Shown: one piece after another, positions 11,644-22,060 of the stretch
How positions within the stretch are numbered: the first letter of the stretch is position 1
Layout of the letters: every line of letters begins with the position of its first letter
Source: Roseithermus sacchariphilus
GTDB taxonomy: Bacteria > Bacteroidota > Rhodothermia > Rhodothermales > MEBIC09517
Length of the DNA: 64,000 nt
Direction of reading: 5' to 3'
NCBI GenBank assembly: GCA_003285105.1
Contig: CP030158.1
Location: 1,402,501-1,466,500 of the forward strand
Notes under the pieces: generated by a model
Seen by the model: the letters and a program-made list of their open reading frames with translations, nothing else
Databases searched by the model: none
Told to the model about the DNA's origin: nothing
Position numbers and translations under genes: made by a program

Positions 11644-12795
11644 ATGCGTATCGTCTTGAGGATGCTCGTCGGGATGATGGCCGTCGCCGGGAGCGTGAGG
11701 GCGCAGACGGCCGGGGAGATCCTGGAGCGCACCGCCGCCCGCTACCTTGCCCTGGAGCAGTATCACTTCGCCGGAACGACGACGGTGCAGATGCAGGCCG
11801 GCGGCCGGACGGAGACGATGGACCTGCGCATGCAGGTCGCCCGCTCACCGGCCGGCGGGATGCGGGTGGAGGTGGACGGCCCGACGATGCAGATGACCTA
11901 CGTCACCGACGGCCGCACGTCGTGGATGTACCAGCCGGCACAGCGGCGATACGTCCGGCGGCCCGGCGGGGCCTCCCGGCAGGAAGCCCCCGACCTGTTG
12001 CAGAGCTACACCCGGCTGGCCTCCGGCGTGGAGGACGCGGCGCTCCTGCGGGTGGATACGCTGCGTGTGGGCGCGGAGACCGTGCCTGCCTACGTCGTCG
12101 CCGTGACCTACTCGCCGCAGCGATTGCCTGCCGGCACGGACTCGCTGCGGACGACGCTCTGGATCGACACGGCGCGCTTCGTCGTGCTGCGCGAGGAGCG
12201 GCAGGAGCACCAGGCGACGTCCCCCACGGGCGAGCCGATGACGGTGGCGCAGACGACGGTGTACACGACGGCCTCCACCGAGGCGCCGCCGGACTCGCTG
12301 TTCGTCTTTCGCCCCCCGGACGGGGCAACGGAAGTCTCTCCGCAGGTGTTCTTCGGCGGTGGCCCCCCCGACCTGTCCGGCCGCCCGGCCCCCGGCTTCC
12401 GGCTGCCCAGCCTCTCGGGCCACCCGGTGGCGCTGTCGGACCTGAAGGGGCAGGTGGTGCTGATCAACTTCTGGGCAACGTGGTGCGGCCCCTGCCAGGT
12501 CGAGATGCCGGTGCTGGAACAACTCCATCGTGAGTTCGGCGACGACGGCCTCGTGATCCTCGCCATCAACCTCATGGAGCCGTTCGACGAAGCCCGCGCC
12601 TACGTCCTGCGGTTCGGTTATACCTTCCCCGTTCTCCTCGACATCGACGGAGCCGTGGCTCAGCGGTACCGCGTCGAGTCCGTCCCCACCTCGCTCCTCA
12701 TCGACCGGGAGGGTACCGTGGTTCGCCACCTGGTCGGTATGCACCCTGAGGCCGATTTCCGGCGCGCGTTGCAGGCGCTGGGCTTCGGTGAATGA
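11644..12795 (+). CDS. Exported LolA-like domain fused to a TlpA-type thioredoxin domain
   Basis: Start chosen at the ATG 11644, which opens a signal peptide ([20 protein letters not shown]); the frame extends 11 codons further upstream. About residues 20-225 resemble DUF2092/LolA-type lipoprotein-carrier folds (R-x-E-V-D-G, TSWMYQP, DTLWIDT-like strands). About residues 240-383 form a TlpA/ResA thioredoxin domain with [14 protein letters not shown]. Periplasmic thioredoxins of this group act in cytochrome c maturation or disulfide control. The combination with a lipid-carrier-like domain recurs in Bacteroidota-type genomes, but I know no proven function. Confidence 0.82.
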   Translation: MRIVLRMLVGMMAVAGSVRAQTAGEILERTAARYLALEQYHFAGTTTVQMQAGGRTETMDLRMQVARSPAGGMRVEVDGPTMQMTYVTDGRTSWMYQPAQRRYVRRPGGASRQEAPDLLQSYTRLASGVEDAALLRVDTLRVGAETVPAYVVAVTYSPQRLPAGTDSLRTTLWIDTARFVVLREERQEHQATSPTGEPMTVAQTTVYTTASTEAPPDSLFVFRPPDGATEVSPQVFFGGGPPDLSGRPAPGFRLPSLSGHPVALSDLKGQVVLINFWATWCGPCQVEMPVLEQLHREFGDDGLVILAINLMEPFDEARAYVLRFGYTFPVLLDIDGAVAQRYRVESVPTSLLIDREGTVVRHLVGMHPEADFRRALQALGFGE

Positions 12796-12949
12796 GGGGG
12801 ATGCCGGGCGCCGATGGCCGGGCGCCGATGGCCGGAAGCCGGGCACCGGAGGTCATTTTGCCGAGAGTTCGCGCGAGTCGGGTGTGTTGGTGTGGGACGC
12901 ATGCTACCTTGATACTCCCCCGTCTCCTCCTGCCAGACGACTCCGACCC

Positions 12950-13597
12950 ATGGCGCACGTAAACATCGCCGCACTCCGCCGCGAGTACAGCCAGGCTGCG
13001 CTCGACGAGGCGCAGGTCCATGCCGACCCGCTGGAGCAGTTCAAAACCTGGTTTCAGGAGGCCGTGGAGGCCGAGGTCCCGGAGCCCAATGCGATGACGC
13101 TGGCTACGGCCACGCCGGACGGTCGCCCTTCGGCCCGGATCGTGCTGTTGAAGGGCGTCGACCAGGGCGGGTTCGTGTTTTTCACGAACTATGCCAGCCG
13201 CAAGGGCCGGGAGATGGCGGACAACCCCCGGGTGGCGCTCGTCTTCTACTGGCACGAACTGGAGCGGCAGGTCCGCATCGAGGGGCGTGTGGTGCGGGTC
13301 AGCGAGGAAGAGTCGGAGGCCTATTTTCAGAGCCGGCCGCGGGGCAGCCAGCTCGGGGCCTGGGCGTCGTCGCAGAGTGCGGTCATCGAGAGCCGGGCCG
13401 TGCTGGAGGCGCGCTACCGCGAGGTGGAGGCCCGGTACGAAGGGCGGCCCGTGCCGCGGCCGCCGCACTGGGGCGGCTACCGCCTGATGCCGGACGACAT
13501 CGAGTTCTGGCAGGGCCGCCCCAGCCGCCTGCACGACCGCATCCGCTATCGCCGCACCGCCGGCGAAGGCTGGGTGATCGAGCGCCTGGCGCCCTGA
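12950..13597 (+). CDS. pdxH: Pyridoxamine 5'-phosphate oxidase
   Basis: 215 residues from the ATG at 12950 ([14 protein letters not shown]), the conserved family start; the longer open frame from 12788 is not needed. FMN-binding segments [34 protein letters not shown] and the C-terminal [24 protein letters not shown]-type signature are all present. It makes pyridoxal 5'-phosphate, the cofactor used for example by the trans-sulfuration enzyme 1.5 kb upstream. The preceding gap contains a 14-bp direct repeat (two copies near 12803-12830). Confidence 0.96.
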   Translation: MAHVNIAALRREYSQAALDEAQVHADPLEQFKTWFQEAVEAEVPEPNAMTLATATPDGRPSARIVLLKGVDQGGFVFFTNYASRKGREMADNPRVALVFYWHELERQVRIEGRVVRVSEEESEAYFQSRPRGSQLGAWASSQSAVIESRAVLEARYREVEARYEGRPVPRPPHWGGYRLMPDDIEFWQGRPSRLHDRIRYRRTAGEGWVIERLAP

Positions 13598-13720
13598 CGC
13601 GAGCGCCCGGCACCCTGGCGTCCGATCCGGGGCTGGCCGGGGCCGCAGAAAAAACATGGCCCCGGGTGTAACCCGGCCCCGCGGGTCCCGTAGGGGGGAT
13701 TGTGTCTTCCGATGAGTGGT

Positions 13721-13771
13721 CACAGGGCACGGTCGATCCTCGCGCAATCATGGATCCGGCCGTGCCCTGTG
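13721..13771. terminator. Perfect 12-bp hairpin between convergent genes
   Basis: CACAGGGCACGG at 13721-13732 is matched by its exact complement at 13760-13771. It sits between the stops of pdxH (plus) and the small exported protein gene (minus), the expected place for a shared terminator. There is no T-run. A smaller stem CCGGGT/ACCCGG lies just upstream (13662-13676). Confidence 0.55.
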
Positions 13772-13795
13772 CCACGTCGGGCCGTCCCGGTCTGG

Positions 13796-14260
13796 CTACG
13801 GGAAGTGGCGGTCCGTGTAGGCGATGACGTCATCCCGGCCGACGATCCGCCACGACGGGCCGGTGAGCCGATCCGAGGTGCTGCGGCTGAAGGTGGCCCG
13901 GATGAACAGCTCCTTCGCGTCGTCGGGGTCGGCGCCGTCGAAGGAGAAGCCGCCCCAGTGGAAGACCCAGGTGGCCTCGGCCGGGTCGATGCCGAAGGTA
14001 CGGCCGATCTCGTCGGCGAGGTAGCGGGCGTCGGTGATGGTGCTGGGGCCGCGGTTGGCGGCCAGCTCGCGGAGCACCACCGTGTAGGGGCGCTTCTCCT
14101 CGGCGGGGTTGTAATAGAGCCGCAGGTGGGTCTGGGCAATGCGGGCGTAGCCCTGCCAGGTGAACAACGTATCGACCATGAGCTGGGCCCGGGCCGTCGG
14201 GGCCGTGCTCGGGGCGACGGCCAGCAGGGCGAAGAGGGCGAGCAGGATGCCTCGGTGCAT
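13796..14260 (-). CDS. Small exported protein of unknown function
   Basis: 154 residues from the ATG at 14260. The first ~25 residues form a signal peptide (MHRGILLALFALLAVAPSTAPTARA). The rest has no motif I recognise; notable segments are LYYNPAEEKRPYTVVLRELAANRG and FHWGGFSFDGADPDDAKELFIRATF. The frame extends upstream to 14380, but that would hide the signal peptide. It lies downstream of the amidohydrolase gene on the same strand and may share its transcript (116 bp between them). Confidence 0.7.
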   Translation of the reverse strand: MHRGILLALFALLAVAPSTAPTARAQLMVDTLFTWQGYARIAQTHLRLYYNPAEEKRPYTVVLRELAANRGPSTITDARYLADEIGRTFGIDPAEATWVFHWGGFSFDGADPDDAKELFIRATFSRSTSDRLTGPSWRIVGRDDVIAYTDRHFP

Positions 14261-14376
14261 GCGAGCCTCCGGGTCTGGGTGAGCGGGCCGGGTTGTTCCC
14301 CCAGACGCGGCTCGCAGCGGAATATAACCCGGTGGAGGCCCGGCCGCCGGCGCGACCTTTCTCTGCCGGCCCTTCG

Positions 14377-16032
<1,656 letters not shown>

Positions 16033-16045
16033 GGGCGGAGCGGGT

Positions 16046-17497
16046 TCAGGAGATACGGCGAAGGAAGATGGCGACGCTGCTCGGCGGCGGGAACACCCGG
16101 ATCGTCGGCATCAGGGTGCGGGCATAGGACATCGCCTGGATCTTGTCGATGTAGGATTCATCCAGCAGCGTGCCCGCGTTGAGCAGCATGAGGTGGTCCG
16201 TCGTCTGCAGGGGGGCCGCCAGCAGGTCGTAGGGGCGCATCTGCATGAGGGGCTGCTCGTGCAGGTGCGTCAGGTTCATGACCACCGTCAGCCGCAGGCG
16301 CAGCGTGTCGTCCAGCGCGAGCCCGAAGCGGCGGCGGTCGGCCTGCGTCGAGATGAGCATGACGGGCAACTGGGCCGTCGGGCGGGCGGTCGGGGTGCGG
16401 GGGACGTAGACCTCGAAGACGCCTGATTCGTCGCCCATGTCCTGGAGCGCCCGCTGGGTCAGGCCCATGATCTGCTGGAGGAGGCGCAGCCGCTCCTCGT
16501 CGGAGCGCGGGGCGCGGCGCAGGATGCGCCGGTAGAGCGCATCCATCGGCGCCCGGTCGATGTCCAGTTGGAGGGCACACCAGAATGCATCCGGGCCGCG
16601 CCGGGCCACCACCAGCGCCCAGGTGCTGTAGGCGCTGTCGGTGCTGGCCTCGGTCGGGTCGATGCCGAAGGGGCGAGGCAGGTCGAACTCCATCAGGGCC
16701 TTCCGCAACGCGCCGGGGAAGTCGAGGGCCTCGAACAGGCCGTGCTCCCTGGGGCGGCGATCCGGGCGTGCGGGCTTCAGCCGGACGCCCTCCCGCGGCG
16801 GGGCACCCGGAGCGCGGTCGCCCTCGGGTTCGACGGGGGCGCGGGGCGCGTCCGGCGCGTCCGGGCGGGTAGGCGAGGCGTCGGCAGCCGCCGTGCCGGT
16901 CGGGGTTGCCTTCGGTTTCGGCGGGTACGCGGGGGCCTCGTCCATGAGCATGAACGGGTCCTCGGCGAAGGACGGGGCGCTGGACGGGGCCGAGGGCGGG
17001 CGGGGCTCCAGCGCCGGCTGCCCGGCGTCTCCGATGGCGTCCCCCGATGCCGGAGCGGGCATCGACGCCCGATGTGTCAGGTTGCGCGCGATGACCCGCA
17101 GCCGGCCCTCGACCTCCTGGATCGCTTCGGAGTGGAGCATGAAGTCGTCGGCGCCGGCGTGCAGCGCATCCAGGATCTCCGCGCTCCGCTCGGCCGGAAT
17201 CAGGGCGACGATGTAGACGCCGGGGCGCAGCGCTCGCAGCGCCTGGCAGACCTCGCCGAAGGAAACCCGCAACGTCTGGAAGTCGAGCAGGGCCAGGTCG
17301 GGGGCGGTGGTCTGGGCCATCAGCGAGGCCGCGCCCAGCTCGTCGCGCACCTCGCCGACGGTGAAGCCCATGCGCTCCAGCGTCGTCTTCAGCATCACGC
17401 GGGCGACGGCGTTTTCGGCGGCGACGATGGCGTACACGGGGGCGTGGGGGACGGGAACGGGCCGGGCGTACGAGTCCAGGGCGGACCTGCCCAACAT
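16046..17497 (-). CDS. Degenerate receiver-domain protein with unknown C-terminal domain
   Basis: 483 residues. Residues ~18-140 read as a response-regulator receiver fold: PDLALLDFQTL keeps the phosphoacceptor-like Asp, but the acidic pair at the first strand is replaced (YAIVAAEN) and the conserved lysine strand reads IVALIPAE. Residues ~140-250 are a Pro/Ala-rich low-complexity linker. The C-terminal ~220 residues (from FGIDPTEASTDSAYSTWALVV) form an alpha/beta region I do not recognise. Phosphorylation may be lost or altered. It precedes the amidohydrolase by 13 bp on the same strand. Confidence 0.7.
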   Translation of the reverse strand: MLGRSALDSYARPVPVPHAPVYAIVAAENAVARVMLKTTLERMGFTVGEVRDELGAASLMAQTTAPDLALLDFQTLRVSFGEVCQALRALRPGVYIVALIPAERSAEILDALHAGADDFMLHSEAIQEVEGRLRVIARNLTHRASMPAPASGDAIGDAGQPALEPRPPSAPSSAPSFAEDPFMLMDEAPAYPPKPKATPTGTAAADASPTRPDAPDAPRAPVEPEGDRAPGAPPREGVRLKPARPDRRPREHGLFEALDFPGALRKALMEFDLPRPFGIDPTEASTDSAYSTWALVVARRGPDAFWCALQLDIDRAPMDALYRRILRRAPRSDEERLRLLQQIMGLTQRALQDMGDESGVFEVYVPRTPTARPTAQLPVMLISTQADRRRFGLALDDTLRLRLTVVMNLTHLHEQPLMQMRPYDLLAAPLQTTDHLMLLNAGTLLDESYIDKIQAMSYARTLMPTIRVFPPPSSVAIFLRRIS

Positions 17498-17578
17498 ACC
17501 AAAAAAACCGGCGCGGCGGTAGAGGGCGCCCCGGCCGTGGCGGCGGGTCAGCTGATCTCCCGTCGGCTCCCACGGCCG

Positions 17579-17950
17579 TCAGACGCCCTCGACGGGCAGG
17601 CCCAGCTTGATCTGGAAGAGGGTGGCGATCTGCTCCGCCGTGCGTTTGACCCGTTCGGCCGTGGGTCCCTCGAACCGCTCGTCGACCGTCCGGTGGAAGC
17701 GCCGGAGCCACGCCTCGAAATGGTGCGGGGCCAGGCCCTGTAGCCTCACGTGTGCGTCGAACGGCCGCCCGCGGTAGGTGCCGCTCTGGAAGGCGATGGA
17801 CGACCAGAAGGCCACCAGACGGGGCCGGTGGCGGTCCAGGTCCACGCCGTCGAAGAAGCGGCCCAGGGTCGGGTCGTCCGTGATGTCGCCGTAGAAGGCT
17901 TCGACGAGCCGCCGGATGTCGTCCTCGGTCTGGATGTCGGGCTTCTGCAT
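17579..17950 (-). CDS. Group III truncated haemoglobin
   Basis: 123 residues, typical for trHb group III. The N-terminal DIRRLVEAFYGDI, FWSSIAFQSGTYRGRPFDAHVRL and the proximal-histidine region GLAPHHFEAWLRRF are characteristic. These globins bind O2 and NO, and roles in nitrosative stress or microaerobic respiration are proposed for the family. It lies at the downstream end of the nos gene run on the same strand, after the cupin gene, which makes a link to NO/N2O metabolism plausible but unproven. Confidence 0.88.
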   Translation of the reverse strand: MQKPDIQTEDDIRRLVEAFYGDITDDPTLGRFFDGVDLDRHRPRLVAFWSSIAFQSGTYRGRPFDAHVRLQGLAPHHFEAWLRRFHRTVDERFEGPTAERVKRTAEQIATLFQIKLGLPVEGV

Positions 17951-17984
17951 GGGGGTGTGGGATGCGTCGGGAGGAAAGACGGGC

Positions 17985-18017
17985 GAATGCCGGGCGGATG
18001 CCGGGCGGATGCCGGGC
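17985..18017. repeat. 11-bp tandem repeat, three units
   Basis: GAATGCCGGGC, GGATGCCGGGC and GGATGCCGGGC follow each other directly between the cupin and haemoglobin genes. One of several short minisatellites in gene gaps here. Confidence 0.8.
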
Positions 18018-18037
18018 GGACGGGTTCGGTACGGCGT

Positions 18038-18361
18038 TCAGGCACGCACCATGACGAGCAGCATCTTGAAGCGTTCCGGGGCGCGGACGGCGTGGGGCAC
18101 GTGGGCCGGCAACGTGATCGTCTGGCCGGGGCCTACGCGGTGCGGGGTGCCCGCGATCTCGATCTCCGCCGTGCCGTCCACGACCACCACGAGCGCATCG
18201 AACGGGGCCGTGTGTTCGCTCAGGCTCTCGCCCCGGTCGAAGGCGAACAGCGATACGTTGCCGCCCTTCTGCTTCAGCAGCATCCGGCTCACGATGGCGC
18301 CCTCCTGGTAGGCAACGAGCTCGTTCAGGGTTTGTACCGTGGCATGGGGGGTCATGGTCAA
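18038..18361 (-). CDS. Small single-domain cupin protein
   Basis: 107 residues, one cupin barrel. Motif 1 region GGNVSLFAFDRGESLSEHTAPFDALVVVVDG and motif 2 region GPGQTITLPAHVPHAVRAPERFKMLLV contain His/Glu residues able to hold a metal. Small cupins of this type (often beside denitrification or stress genes) have no single assigned reaction. It lies between nosY and the truncated haemoglobin gene on the same strand. Confidence 0.8.
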   Translation of the reverse strand: MTMTPHATVQTLNELVAYQEGAIVSRMLLKQKGGNVSLFAFDRGESLSEHTAPFDALVVVVDGTAEIEIAGTPHRVGPGQTITLPAHVPHAVRAPERFKMLLVMVRA

Positions 18362-18446
18362 CGGGGGTTTGATTCCTTGTACGAACCGGCGTTACGCCGC
18401 GGGCGATGGAGCCGCTGCGTTCCGTCCCGTCCGCCTCGTGTCCGCT

Positions 18447-18508
18447 TTCAGGGGTCAGCGGTCAGCCATCAGCCATCAGCCATCAGCCCACAGCCCACAG
18501 CCAGCAGC
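18447..18508. repeat. Heptameric NAGCNNN satellite downstream of nosY
   Basis: A run of 7-bp units (GGTCAGC, CATCAGC, CCACAGC, CAGCAGC) ends at the nosY stop codon. It belongs to the 7-bp-period family found at about ten gene gaps in this window. Confidence 0.8.
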
Positions 18509-19303
18509 CTAAAAATCCTTCCGCCGGAAGCGGCGCAGGCCCAGCCCGAGGGGGACGATGAGCCAGAGGCCGAGCGCCGTCAGCGACACGCCCGCGCCGA
18601 GGGTGCTGCCGAAGAACCGCTCGAAGACGGCCCCGGTGTAGCCCATCAGCGCCGAGACGTCGAAATGCAGCAGCAGCAGGACGCGGCCCAGGTCGATCGG
18701 GTTGAGGAGCGTCAGGGCGATCATGGGGCGTTCCAGGGGGTAGGCCGAGAGCGCCGCCACCAGCGCCAGCACCAGCCCGTCGTAGAGCACGGCGCCGGCG
18801 AGCCACAGCCCGACGGCCACGGCGAGCCCCCGCACGCGGTCCTCGAACCGCACCGCCAGCCAGAACGCCAGCGCCACGAACACGAGCGTCAGCAGCACGC
18901 CCACGGCCAGCAGCATCGCCAGCGTGGCGCCGCCGCCGCCGTGCAGCAGGAACGGCACGCCCACGCCCAGCACGAACCCCCCGGCCAGCGGCAGCGAGAG
19001 CCCGGCGTAGAGCCCGGCGAAGAGCTCGCCGCGCCGCACCGGCTGCGCCAGCATCAACTCCACGAACTCCCGTGCCTGGTACAGGTACAGCGCCCCGAAG
19101 ACGACGCCGACCAGCGGAATCAGGATGAGGACGACGTTGAGCAGGCTCAGCAGCACGCCCGTGCCGGTGCCGCCGAACTGGAACAGCCCCTCCGTGAGGC
19201 CGAAGAAGAACAGCGCGTAGAGGGTCACCCACCGGCTGCGCAGCACGTCGCTGAATTCGTACTGGAAGACCCGGGCGGTTGCTGTGGGGATGAGCGTGGT
19301 CAT
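18509..19303 (-). CDS. nosY: NosY, ABC transporter permease for copper-site maturation
   Basis: 264 residues, six hydrophobic segments (for example ALFFFGLTEGLF, VLLSLLNVVLILIPLVGVVFGALYLY, LLAVGVLLTLVFVALAF, VPLGLGL) of the ABC-2 permease type. NosY forms the membrane part of the NosDFY machine needed to build the CuZ centre of nitrous oxide reductase. Its ATG overlaps the nosF stop (ATGA, 19300-19303), so the two are translationally coupled. The downstream end runs straight into a heptamer satellite. Confidence 0.92.
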   Translation of the reverse strand: MTTLIPTATARVFQYEFSDVLRSRWVTLYALFFFGLTEGLFQFGGTGTGVLLSLLNVVLILIPLVGVVFGALYLYQAREFVELMLAQPVRRGELFAGLYAGLSLPLAGGFVLGVGVPFLLHGGGGATLAMLLAVGVLLTLVFVALAFWLAVRFEDRVRGLAVAVGLWLAGAVLYDGLVLALVAALSAYPLERPMIALTLLNPIDLGRVLLLLHFDVSALMGYTGAVFERFFGSTLGAGVSLTALGLWLIVPLGLGLRRFRRKDF

Positions 19304-20052
19304 GCGGCTTTTCCGGTCATCAGGTGAGCGAGGGCCCGTTCCAGGCGCGACTGGCCGGTGCGCTCCATGATCTCGGCGATGCTGCCACCGAAGCGCACGC
19401 GGCCATCGAGCAGAAACACGATCCGATCCGCCAGTTCTTCGATCTCGCTGATGATGTGCGAGGTCAGGATGAAGGTTTTGCCCCGGTCCTGCGCGGCGCG
19501 GATCTTGTCCTTGAGGATGCTGCTGGCGACGGGGTCGAGCCCGGCCGTCGGCTCGTCGAGGATGAGCAGGTCAGGGTCGAAGAGGAAGGCCAGCACGGCG
19601 CTGATGCGCTGGCGATTGCCGCCCGAGAGCGTCCGCAGCGGCTTGTCCAGTTCCGGCTCCAGGCCAAAGGCGTCGATGAGGGTTTCGTCCGTCGGAGCGG
19701 CGGCGCCGCGCAGGTCCTTCAGCAGCGCGATCACCTCCCGGCCCGTCAGGTTCTCCGGGAAGCGGGCGGCCTGCGGCATGTAGCCGATGCGGGCACGGTC
19801 GGCGCCGTCGGGGCGGAGCGGGCGGCCGTCGAGCAGGATGCGGCCGCCATCGGGCCGGACCAGCCCCAGGATGCTCTTGATGAGCGTCGTCTTGCCCGAG
19901 CCGTTGGGGCCGACGATGGCCGTCACCTGCCCGGCGGGCATCGTGGCGTCGACCCCGCGCAGCACGGGCAGCGCGCCGAAGGCCTTCTTCAGGCCGGTGA
20001 TGTGCAGGCGCGCCGGGGCGGCGGCCGGTGGAGCTAGCGGAACGATGTTCAT
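19300..20052 (-). CDS. nosF: NosF, ABC transporter ATPase
   Basis: 250 residues from the ATG at 20052. Walker A GPNGSGKT, signature LSGGNRQR, Walker B LLILDEPTAGLDP and the switch histidine in ILTSHIISEIEEL are all intact. It powers NosDFY, which acts on periplasmic NosD during assembly of the NosZ copper-sulfide centre. Both ends show four-base ATGA overlaps, with nosD upstream and nosY downstream. A much longer open frame to 21345 on this strand is the out-of-frame shadow of nosD. Confidence 0.95.
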   Translation of the reverse strand: MNIVPLAPPAAAPARLHITGLKKAFGALPVLRGVDATMPAGQVTAIVGPNGSGKTTLIKSILGLVRPDGGRILLDGRPLRPDGADRARIGYMPQAARFPENLTGREVIALLKDLRGAAAPTDETLIDAFGLEPELDKPLRTLSGGNRQRISAVLAFLFDPDLLILDEPTAGLDPVASSILKDKIRAAQDRGKTFILTSHIISEIEELADRIVFLLDGRVRFGGSIAEIMERTGQSRLERALAHLMTGKAA

Positions 20053-21371
20053 CGGACCAGGCGGTGCATGACGGGGTGGGTGTCCACGAGCGCCTCCGGC
20101 GTGAGCACCGGCAGGACGCGCTCGGCAGCGTCGAGCAGGTGGACGAAGAAGCTGCGCATCAACAGCAGCGCCGGCTCGTTGCGCTCGACGAGCAGCGTGA
20201 AGAGCCGCACCGGGCGGAAGGGCACGTCGCCCACGCCGTCGCGGTCGAGGTCGTAGCCTTCGTACTGATCCCAGTAGTTGCCGTCGAACGTGCTGTAGTG
20301 CTGGCGGCTGTTGGTGGCTACGTCGAAGGAGTTGGCGATGAAGTTGTTGCGGACGAAGCGGTTGGCCTCGGCGTCCGCCATGATCTTGACGGCCCAGCCG
20401 TTGGCCAGGAAGTCGTTGTCGATGACGTCGACCCGGTTGCTGCCCTCGGCATAGAGGCCGATGGTGTTCCGGTCGAAGACGTTGCGGGCCACGCGGCTGT
20501 CGGTGATGTCTTTCAGCAGCAGCCCGAAGGCCGCCGGCCCCCAGTTGTGCTCGAAGCGGTTGTCCGTCATCTCGACGTGCGCGGTGTACATCACGGCCAC
20601 GCCGGCATCGTTGGCGCGGAAGACGTTGCGGCGGTAGGCGCAGCGGTCGGAGAACATGAAGTGCAGCCCGTAGCGGTGGTTGCCCTCGCTGTGGTTGTCC
20701 TCCACCACGCTGTCCTCGACGAACTCCAGGTAGATGCCGTCGCGGTGCCCGCGCACGTCGTTGCCGGTGATGGTGACGTCCCGCGAGTACCACAGGTGGA
20801 TCCCGTTGCCGGACTGCGACTCGGTGGCCCGGGTGCCGCGGAGGACGTTGTCCGCCACCGTGACGTAAGCAGCCCTGGAGAGGTAGATGCCGAAGAACGT
20901 ATCCTCGAAGCGGTTGCCTTCGATCCGCACGTGCCAGGCCTCGTCGACCTTGACGGCAGCGCGGTCCTCGACGAAGCTGGTGGCGACGTTGCGGAAGGTG
21001 AAGCCGCGCACCGTCACGCTGTCCGCGGTGATGGTGAGGATCTGGTGCGTGCCGTCGCCGTCCAGCACCGCCCCGGCCTCTCCGACCAGCTCCACCGGCC
21101 GGTCGATCACCAGCGCCCCCTCGCGGTAGATGCCGGGGCGGACGAGGATGCGCGCGCCCGGTTCGGCCTGTGCCAGCGCCTCGCGCACCGACGCCACCGG
21201 CCCGGCCGGGTCCACGACGAGCGTCTGCGCCCGCACCGGCCCGATCAGCGCGAGCAGGGCGAGGAGGGAAACGACCCACCGGCCGGCCGGTCGCCCCGGC
21301 GTCCGCCCGCCTCCCGTGGCGGCTATCCCCGCGCACACGGGACACGCGTCGGCGGCAACCGATGACGTCAT
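20049..21371 (-). CDS. nosD: NosD, periplasmic copper-site maturation protein
   Basis: 440 residues from the ATG at 21371, giving a hydrophobic signal segment (RWVVSLLALLALIGPVRAQ) after a short charged N-terminus. The body is a parallel beta-helix with many NxF/NxV-type CASH repeats (GFTFRNV, IEGNRFEDTFFGIYL, DNRFEHNWGPAAFGLLL, NTIGLYAEGSNRVDVIDND). NosD interacts with NosFY in maturation of the CuZ site of N2O reductase. The frame stays open to 21818, but those residues overlap palindromic and GIY-YIG DNA and are not family-like. Confidence 0.93.
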   Translation of the reverse strand: MTSSVAADACPVCAGIAATGGGRTPGRPAGRWVVSLLALLALIGPVRAQTLVVDPAGPVASVREALAQAEPGARILVRPGIYREGALVIDRPVELVGEAGAVLDGDGTHQILTITADSVTVRGFTFRNVATSFVEDRAAVKVDEAWHVRIEGNRFEDTFFGIYLSRAAYVTVADNVLRGTRATESQSGNGIHLWYSRDVTITGNDVRGHRDGIYLEFVEDSVVEDNHSEGNHRYGLHFMFSDRCAYRRNVFRANDAGVAVMYTAHVEMTDNRFEHNWGPAAFGLLLKDITDSRVARNVFDRNTIGLYAEGSNRVDVIDNDFLANGWAVKIMADAEANRFVRNNFIANSFDVATNSRQHYSTFDGNYWDQYEGYDLDRDGVGDVPFRPVRLFTLLVERNEPALLLMRSFFVHLLDAAERVLPVLTPEALVDTHPVMHRLVR

Positions 21372-21412
21372 CCCGTTCGATGCCTCTTGCTTCCTGGTGC
21401 GTCGGCTTCTGG

Positions 21413-21432
21413 ATTCCCGCTTTTGCGGGGAT
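21413..21432. repeat. Palindromic repeat next to the GIY-YIG gene, left side
   Basis: ATTCCCGC-TTTT-GCGGGGAT, an 8-bp stem with one wobble pair, 84 bp upstream of the GIY-YIG gene. It shares the ATTCCCGC arm with the perfect hairpin on the other side. Confidence 0.7.
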
Positions 21433-21515
21433 GGCGACACAGAGTATTGCTTCTTGAATCCCTGTACACGTTCCTCTGAAACAGAAGCGTCTCTGCTCTC
21501 CGTCACCCCTGCGCT

Positions 21516-21809
21516 ATGCCGAAGCGTGGCTACGTCTACATCCTCGCCAGCCGCCGTAATGGCACCCTGTACATCGGCGTCACGAGCAACCTGGAACGAC
21601 GCGTCTGGGAGCACCGACAAGGGCTGCATGGCGGCTTTACCCGGCGCTATGCGGTCCACAGGTTGGTGTACGTAGAAGAGCATGACGATATTCAGCGGGC
21701 GATTGTGCGCGAGAAGCAGATGAAGAAGTGGCGGCGGGCCTGGAAGCTGGAACTCATCGAATCGCTCAACCCAAACTGGGATGACCTCTTTGAGCAACTG
21801 CGTGGGTAG
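21516..21809 (+). CDS. Small GIY-YIG nuclease-domain protein (UPF0213-like)
   Basis: 97 residues. The GIY-YIG core is visible as YVYILASRRNGTLYIGVTSNL followed by R-x-x-E-H, and the C-terminal part reads IQRAIVREKQMKKWRRAWKLELIESLNPNWDDL, the standard ending of this single-domain family. It is transcribed opposite to the nos genes and splits nosL from nosD. Palindromes with ATTCCCGC arms flank it on both sides (21413-21432 and 21897-21922). Single-domain GIY-YIG genes are often mobile-looking; whether this one is tied to the palindromes is inference. Confidence 0.92.
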   Translation: MPKRGYVYILASRRNGTLYIGVTSNLERRVWEHRQGLHGGFTRRYAVHRLVYVEEHDDIQRAIVREKQMKKWRRAWKLELIESLNPNWDDLFEQLRG

Positions 21810-21896
21810 CGTCGACACGGAGAAATCATGGGGGCTACCATAGTACGCGACCGTTTATGCATCGTTGGTCATCGACGTCTGCACACCTCGCCGTCC

Positions 21897-21922
21897 GTCA
21901 TTCCCGCGAAAGCGGGAATGAC
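21897..21922. repeat. Perfect 11-bp hairpin with GAAA loop, right of the GIY-YIG gene
   Basis: GTCATTCCCGC and its exact complement surround a GAAA tetraloop. The ATTCCCGC arm recurs at 21413. REP-like elements with this core are common in many bacterial genomes. It could also terminate the GIY-YIG transcript. Confidence 0.8.
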
Positions 21923-22060
21923 CATGGTGCGTGATGGAACCATGCTCAGAAACCCTCAGGGGGCATCTATAGCGAGAACGTCGTGTGCCAGGGGCTACTC
22001 GGAATCGATGATCGCCGTCACAGGCCCGAGCAGAAAGCCTCTCGACGGCTCATCATGCGT

